From assembly GCF_019649055.1 (NCBI RefSeq), contig NW_026570227.1, positions 2,046,001 through 2,110,000 of the forward strand: DNA of 64,000 nt, read 5' to 3'. The notes beneath the pieces are model-generated. The model had not been told where the DNA came from. It ran no database searches and saw only the letters and a list, made by a program, of their open reading frames with translations. The translations under genes were made by a program, and so were the position numbers. Within the stretch, counting starts at the first letter, position 1; every line of letters starts with the position of its first letter. Shown piece after piece: positions 57,446 through 64,000 of the stretch. This DNA is from Paramacrobiotus metropolitanus. Taxonomy: Eukaryota > Tardigrada > Eutardigrada > Parachela > Macrobiotidae.

Positions 57446-59940
57446 GTTGATTACCTTGGGGTTATGGCATTCAAAGAATGGATTGACAAGCAGCAATAGG
57501 CGATGTTTGTAATAAGCCAGTTGCAGACAATGGAGCAAGTATCCTTTGGGAATATTAGGGAACCAAGCCGACTTTGCGGGCGGTGATTGCAGTAGCGGCC
57601 GGAAGTTTAGCCAGTTGTGATTTCAGTCGCTGGGATTCTAGTCGCAACCCTTTCTGCAAGGGGGCTACATTCTTGGTAGCTGCATTCTTGGTACTATAAC
57701 CGTGGACTGTGAAAGAGTCCAGGACGGAAGCCCAGACTGACAGGACTCCGTGTAATGTAGAACGTGACGTACTAGGGATGAAATGCACAACGCACGATAT
57801 CCAGTCTACGTTATACAATTTAATAGCGTTCTCGATCATGGATCAAAACACACTGACGTTCAGACTGCTCAGAGAGCCCAATTCCATCTGCTCTCGGCAA
57901 TACACAATGTAACACACAGTGAACACAATGAACGGCAGTAGCCGACCAATCAGAGAAGCGCTGCGTCACAGACGGCAATTCCCCACGGAGTAGTGCAACG
58001 AAGCACTCCCATCATTCCAGTAGCGTCACGCAGGTGGACGCAAGGGAGCCATCGCCTCACAGTACTCTCACTGCATTCTTTGTAGCGCTAGTAGGAGACG
58101 AGGATGTTACGATTTTGGATGATTACTGTACAGACGCACCATACTAACACACTAGTCTATACTCTATACTGTATACTGACACCATACTAACGCTGCATAC
58201 GATAAAATTAATGGTTACATATCATATTCAGCGATAGCGGTGTTACTGTGTTAATAATGTATTTACTGCATTTTTGTGTGGACGCTGCTTTAGTCGCGTG
58301 AATAATCGTTATATACGACAAACTGGTTCGAAAATAAGATAAACAGAATTCCTTAGTCACCGGCACCACTCTATACAACGTAGGACTAAACAAATATGTA
58401 CTCACAGATGCGCAAACAAACTCTTCTTTGTTCTACGTAACTCAGTAATAGCGATTTATGCGCATTGGATTTGCCCCTGTAACCCTGTTGCACGGTTTTT
58501 GTTGATTTTGTTGCTGAATTAAATTAACCTTGAATTCGCGATGTGGTTCCGGAGTGCAGTGATGTGCGAGGTGACTTCCGCGTGCGGTTTTTGGAGTTTG
58601 AAGTGTGCCGGCATGGCCGAAGGTGCGCAATTGCAGCTGAGGATCTTACCTGTGGGTACAGGTCGCTCACTGCCGGCACCCTCCGCCGGTGCCCGGTTTC
58701 TTCGCCCCCCTTTATTGAACTTAAGGCCAAGGCTAGTTCGGCTTAATTCAGATGAAGAAGGCCGGTTTTATAAGTTTTTTAAAATCGTATCTGTTTCTCG
58801 ATGCATCTGTCTGTCCAGTTTAAATCGAGAAAAATTCACAACTTAAAACTGGTAAGATCGGTTTACAACACACAGTTTAAAGTTTGAATCGAAAAAATCA
58901 CGCTTAAAAATTAACTAGTCTGCAGGGAACCATACAGAATTTTAGATAAACCACCCAGAAAATCGTAAACGCAGTTCTCTTGCACCTTGCGAGGGCTTTT
59001 TTTGATAAGAAAATTTTAAACTTCAAAAACTTGAAAAAACACTTTTAGGGTTTTGATTTCCGTACATAACTTGAGTAAAAACGATTTTTTTCAAAATCGC
59101 TCTCGCAATTATACTTCCATGGTTTTTCTTAATCCAGCACATCAAGTTTGAAAATTTTGTTATATCCCCTGAATTAGGAGTTAGTTTTCAAACTTTATTT
59201 GGTGCATTTTGAACGGTAGCTTTCGAAAGTTCAGGCAAGTTTACATCAGTCAAAGGCACGTTGACTGTTTCAGCCCACCACACAAACCAAACCATATTGA
59301 CTGTCCAGACAGCCGATTGTTCCCTTCCTACCACACTTCGGTGTGATCAAAATCTATTGTCTTCGGTGTTTGCTTTCATTCCACTGACCAGTGCTCGGTT
59401 TTATGGCTGTCAGTAAAACAAAAGATGTGGATCATAATTCTGCGTTCTCCATTGATTTCATCGCAGGTGCGCTAACTTACATAAGCGTTTGTAATGGTAA
59501 GCCGGGCCAGTCACTGCTTGCACCATTATTCAGTTTAGGCAGCTAACTTGAAAAATTCATATTTGATAACCCTGCAGTTTTATAACTTTGATAATGTTGC
59601 CATCTAATAGAGCAGTCTTCAATCTATACAGCTGCTTCTTTTTGCAAAATGGCACCTTATGATTAAAGCCGAACTAGCCATGGCCTTAATACAGCAGACA
59701 TACAAGACCTTAACGGTGAAGAGAATAACAAATCGTGCCAGAAGGGCGGTGGGTGGTAATCGAAAACCGAAAGGAGTAAGGAATGATTTTAGCGTAAATG
59801 AGCGACAGGAATGAGCACACACTATTAGCAAAGCAATGCATAGCACACGGCCCGGTGCCGGTGCCGGTGAGTACATGGAATTGCGAATTCAGCGGTAATT
59901 GAATTTCTGCTAATCCTTAACTGACATTTTTAAACCAGTA
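57446..59940. other. Intergenic, no gene supported
   Basis: A minus-strand 94-codon frame (57555-57839) and a GC-richer patch with overlapping frames at 58540-58750 show no recognisable family. The rest is AT-rich. Confidence 0.4.
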
Positions 59941-59944
59941 ATAC

Positions 59945-61093
59945 CACAGGTCGTTCGCGCCAAGTGTGGACAGTAACAAAAAATTCCTAGCTGCTACCGT
60001 TGAACCACAAAATGCTTTCGTTGCTTTTGTATAATAGATTCTTATCGCAACACAAAATGGACCTACGATAGACGGTACGATATACGGTAGGCTCTTCTAC
60101 GTCATCACGGCGTACCCTTACCGGACCGTTTGACGGTAGGATTGACGGTAGAAGGCTGAGATATCGTAATGCCTACCGTTGACGTCTGCGATATAGCAAC
60201 CACCCTCAGTGGCAGTGGCTTGAAGCATAACGTTTGCAGCTGCCAAATCACGGAACTTTAAAATTGTTCTGATAGATTTTAATTGCTGTTGATTCATCAG
60301 AAAATCATATTAGAAGAAAGATAAATTTCTAAGGAGTTTTTTGATACCAAGCGAGTGCAGTATATCTGAAAACGAACGATTCTGCAGCCATCTGAATTTA
60401 GTATGCGAAGCTTACGGAGCCGTTGGAGTACTCCGCGCGAGTTGTCATTTAAACTCCATAGGCGCCTGTGTTAAAATTCGAATGCTCGTAGAAAGATTCA
60501 TGGGCTGTTAAATCTGGATGTTTTGGTATCAAAAAATAGTTTAGAATTTTAGTTTTCATCGAGTTTTCAATTGAACGATTGCTACCATCAGCCAGAGCCT
60601 GAAGACTGATTTGAACCGCATCATGTTTCGTGTCAGAGGCAGGATTGGACCGTATCGTTTACCGTCTGCGCGTTGCGATCACTCTACCTTATCAACGGTA
60701 CGGTCACGATACGGTGGCCCACCGTATCGTATACCGGACCGTATATCGCGACTGTGGGGCGATAATAATCTAATAGTTCTTTATATGCAGCAACTTTCTT
60801 AGTCATATTTCTGCACTAGAAGCCAATATGCTGGGATCGGGAGCCAAATTTTGACTTTCTAATTTTTCACAAAAATCGCACTGCTTAATAAGACATATTT
60901 ATGATCAGTCAGTAATCTTTTAAAAATATGGGTGGTTGAGAACTACCAAATAATGAAGTGGCCTTACAGTGGTACTTTTCTTCCTTCCTTTGAATCGCTA
61001 ACGCATAGTTTATGTCAAAACTACTTACAGAAATATATTTAAATTTAAATTTATTTTGTGCAACTGTCGACACTTGGCGCGACCACCCTGTAC
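59945..61093. mobile_element. Mariner-like inverted-repeat element without transposase (MITE or remnant)
   Basis: The ends contain cgcgccaagtgtggacagt (59959-59977) and its near-complement actgtcgacacttggcgcg (about 61064-61082), the same core as the TIR of the intact mariner at 53922. The interior has no transposase but holds a second inverted set of cggtacggt/accgtatcg-like repeats (60060-60190 and 60645-60750). Confidence 0.65.
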
Positions 61094-61189
61094 TTGAAAT
61101 TGCGGTTTGTAGCCTATGTTGTAACATTATACAATTTATGGGTAAAACTGGTAGGCTAAAATTAATGCCTCACATGATACGTACAGGCG

Positions 61190-62035
61190 TGTAAACGTCG
61201 TTCTCCGGTAATGCTGCCGTTTTAGTTTGCTGCAGATGCAATGATGTGACTCATTTATTTACCGACTTGTCACGACACTTCAGGGTGTACGCTGAATCGG
61301 TACAAAATTCCGTTGACGGTAACGAAAGAAAAGTTCGCTGAGTAATGCACATACCGTGTTTTTCGAATTAGAAGCCCTGGGCTTCTAAATTTTCGAAGGT
61401 GCCTAGGGAGAGGTGTATACAGCAAAAGATGCTTATATTGTGGAGGAGGCTTTTAAATTTTCGATGCATTTAAACGAGCGCTGTTTCTAATTTCTATATC
61501 GTTTATGGAGAGCGGCTTCTAATACGGAGAAGGCTTTGAAATTTTCGAACTGTACTGGGGGAGGCTTATATGGTAGAAGAGGCTTCAACTTTTGGAGGAG
61601 GCTTTAAATGTGAAAAACACGGTATACCGTATGTAGGTATAACGGTTGAACCAGCTTTCCAAGCCATTGCAATGATTCCACGACTGAAATCAAATTTCGA
61701 CTTTATAAGCCGGTGCTTGCCGTTCCACAGTCAGTTCTTTATTGTTTTAAGTATTATGCTATGATCGTGGGAATCTCAGTCAACACGACCACGGACACGA
61801 CTACGGCATTCCCGTAATGCATAACTTTGGTTTGGGGCACGAATATACGAGTACTAGTAATTCTGCTGGTCCAATAGCAAATGAAAATTATATGTTCATG
61901 TCTCATATCAAAGAGTGCATTGCATTTGTGGATATCGTTTGTTCCTGTAGTCTGGACTTGGAGGAAAAACACAATACCTGCACGTACTATTTGACACATT
62001 CCGGATAAAAATGCCATCTGCCTGTTCAGAGAGGT
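61190..62035. repeat. Dispersed repeat family, copy D
   Basis: Same block order as copy C (44400-44945), split by an extra 61340-61620 stretch with several gaggcttnnaaattttcga units. The minus-strand peptide is ALFDMRHEHIIF. Confidence 0.7.
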
Positions 62036-62307
62036 AGGTCACACCGTGTTCAGAGAGGTAGCTTACACCGTGTCTCACACCGTGTCAGTTCTGGTTACGT
62101 TACTTACGTAGAAAATCGAGCTCACACTTTGGGGATTCCGCAACGACGACTTTCAGGTCGGAAGAATTTGCCAGCTGGAGCCATTACCGGATCGGATCAA
62201 CGTGGCATAATGCAGCGGAAAAGGAGCCAACCTTCGTCTTATTTTGTACGAATATAATGCGAAAATGCTCTACTACGATTGTTTGGCCGAACCACCGAAA
62301 TTTTTAA

Positions 62308-62680
62308 GCACGTTACAAGCCGGTCCGGAGTTAGAGCACGATAGAGAAGAGCTAACGCATAATAAGCGCGATGTTAGAGCTTTAGCACGATGGTCACTAC
62401 ACTACGTCTCCAACAATGCGTAAATGCGCTCCGCAGTTAGATTGTCCCTTACTACACCGACTGTTTTCTAGCCACCTTCCGCCAGGCAATTACGACTATA
62501 CTCATTAAAATATATGGCGTGCACCAAGCCACCAGTCACTCAAAAGCATGCTACGTTTTTAAAGAGCGTGGCGTATCGTGGTGTAGTATGTTGTTTGGCG
62601 TAACCCATGAATTTACATTGTTCGCTGTTCTCTATCGTGCTCTATCTTCGGACCGGCTTGTATACACGTTAACTCCATTT
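62308..62680. repeat. Short inverted repeat pair
   Basis: acaagccggtccggagttag...gagcacgatagagaa near 62315-62355 is inverted near 62632-62675 (tctctatcgtgctctat...ggaccggcttgt). This is a possible MITE of about 370 bp; a lone half-copy is at 55890. Confidence 0.6.
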
Positions 62681-62841
62681 GCAATTTCTTGCTCGATGCC
62701 TTAATTTGACAGTAATTTATAAAAACAAATTTTTTGCGTGAATCAGTTTTATAAGCGAAAAGGTACAAAACAGGATAAGAGTATAGAAAAAAAAACCATA
62801 GGACCATGAATCTGAAAAGCGCATAGCAGTACTGAACCAAA

Positions 62842-63946
62842 TTATTGCGAATCGCTGCTATCCACTGCGATATAATCTTCAGCGTGCTTCATATTGAACA
62901 CTACATATTGCTTGTTCAAATCCATGTACTCGCACTGTGCATCTTTGCCCACATGCGGCTCCACCTTTTGGCTGAGGGCGCTAAAGCTCGGTCGCTTTTC
63001 CGCTTCATACTCCCAGCACCCGCTCATAATTTCAAACCTACAAATTAAGAAAATTTGTTTTGGCATCACAAGAAAAATTAAAACGACCACATAGTATCAC
63101 AATTTTAACACTTAGTTTCAAAATATCGAATCAACCGGAAAAATACTCGAATGACGTACATTTCTTCCGGGCACTTGGAGGGAATTTTCAACCTCAGCCC
63201 TTTTCGTAGAGCGGCTGTAATGTCCTCATACGACAGGTTTTTGATTGTGTCATGGTACGGGATCTCCCCGTAAGAAAAGATCTCCCACATGACAATACCA
63301 AAGGACCACACGTCGGATCTCTCCGAAAACATACGTTGTTCTAAGCTTTCCGGTGCCATCCAGCGGGCGGGCACTTTAGCATTCTACAAATTCGTTCGTT
63401 ATTATATAGTACTAAACTGTAATAGCGCAATAAGTACAATAATTCCTTAATCTACTTATGTACCAGTTAAATAAAGCTAGATTTATTAATCATACCGTAT
63501 ATTTGCCTTAGTATTTTAAAAGTATTAGAGTAACGTTTCTCGTAGTATACGCTTCTCTATTGTACATGCAGTTTCTCCTCATACCTGTGATTCAGCCATT
63601 CGGTAGTAATCCGCTTTCTGTTTGGCCAGTCCGAAATCACAGATCTTCAGCACTTTATTATCGCACACTAGAATATTCCTTGCGGCCAGATCGCGGTGAA
63701 TGATGTTGTGCAGCGCCAAGTACTCCATGCCACGGCTGATCTGGTACGTGAAATTAATCAGATCTTCCGTCTTGAGCGGCCATTCCTGAGGGACATTCGG
63801 TTCCCGACCGGCAATCGAAAAGTTGACCATGCCCTCGTTCAGATAATTAGTTTCGTCGGTTTTCCCTTCGAATAATTTCCCATGCAGGCGAAGATACTTC
63901 AGCAAGCTACCATGTGGCGAAAATTCCAGGATTATGTGGAGTTGAC
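62842..63946 (-). CDS. Receptor tyrosine kinase, copy 2, C-terminal kinase exons (5' part beyond window)
   Basis: Minus strand, three clean exons: 63946-63585, 63383-63160 and 63037-62842. In order: [20 protein letters not shown] (hinge), a short insert, [13 protein letters not shown] (catalytic loop), [15 protein letters not shown] (DFG and activation tyrosines), [46 protein letters not shown], and a tail with YMDL and DYIAV tyrosine sites that could recruit SH2 proteins. All catalytic residues visible here are kept, so this copy should be active. Split-kinase-like insert and motifs resemble PDGFR/VEGFR/FGFR-type RTKs. By its close paralogue, its missing ectodomain is expected to hold the GH16-like fold. 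The G-loop exon is not in the window. Confidence 0.88.
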
Positions 63947-64000
63947 CTTTACAAACATAACACTGTCATAGAACTCGTCTCAAAGCATCTCTAACTGCAC
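63947..64000 (-). other. Intron of receptor kinase copy 2
   Basis: Acceptor (gtaaag before GTCAACTTC on the minus strand) as in copy 1; the upstream exon lies outside the window. Confidence 0.6.

Noticed and set aside
61754-62017. Metalloprotease-like HNFGLGHE string in the plus-strand frame of repeat copy D
   Set aside because: The order does not match the zinc-binding HExxHxxGxxH motif, and the stretch is a degenerate repeat without a continuous frame.
1-64000. CRISPR arrays, operons or other prokaryotic systems
   Set aside because: All genes have introns or eukaryotic families. The tandem repeats are minisatellites or transposon parts with no unique spacers between equal repeats.

Overview
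The window is nuclear DNA of a small intron-bearing animal. GT-AG introns of about 0.1-2 kb, class A GPCRs, receptor tyrosine kinases (RTKs), an SH2-SOCS protein, a family 49 glycosyltransferase and BTB-BACK genes are all metazoan. Tardigrade is my best guess, from the mix of expanded, fast-decaying paralogues, but the sequence does not prove it. All exon models are read by eye from splice signals and reading-frame phase; no search was run.

Layout. 0-1.2 kb: a broken BTB-BACK gene. 1.6-8.2 kb: a nested foldback element with about 200-bp terminal inverted repeats around inverted arms of a 105-bp minisatellite. 8.4-11.8 kb: palindromic repeats, a complete miniature LTR element (340-bp LTRs, GTAC target duplication, initiator-tRNA primer site), and a second foldback array. 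12.1-13.9 kb: a second, independently broken BTB-BACK gene. 14.8-17.3 kb: an intact three-exon B4GAT1/LARGE-like glycosyltransferase. 18.4-23.7 kb: an intact seven-exon coiled-coil, Gln-rich protein resembling the corepressor subunit GPS2. 25.4-31.1 kb: two related GPCR genes, one with a single frameshift and the other wrecked, with a 51-bp minisatellite in its intron. 33.0-36.6 kb: three tandem Ly6/three-finger-like secreted proteins, the third frameshifted. 37.1-38.2 kb: a GPCR on the minus strand whose open frame hides two compensating frameshifts. 40.6-43.2 kb: an SH2-SOCS-like adaptor. 45.2-48.2 kb: a dead LINE with a (TAA)n tail. 48.7-53.8 kb: a broken RTK on the minus strand. 53.9-55.2 kb: a complete mariner (DD37D) with an intact transposase. 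55-62 kb: dispersed repeat copies, a SOCS-tail fragment and a second mariner-like inverted-repeat element. 62.8-64 kb: the intact C-terminal kinase exons of a second RTK of the same family, running off the window.

Most notable: the RTK at 48.7-53.8 kb joins, through exons whose phases agree, an ectodomain with a glycoside hydrolase family 16 (beta-glucanase/lectin) fold, one membrane helix and a tyrosine kinase. The GH16 catalytic motif is absent, which suggests a glycan-sensing receptor kinase family. An SH2-SOCS adaptor, a plausible attenuator of such receptors, lies 5 kb away, and a fragment of its tail lies between the two RTKs. A second theme is decay: at least six gene copies carry frameshifts, nonsense codons, lost splice sites or a micro-inversion beside intact relatives.
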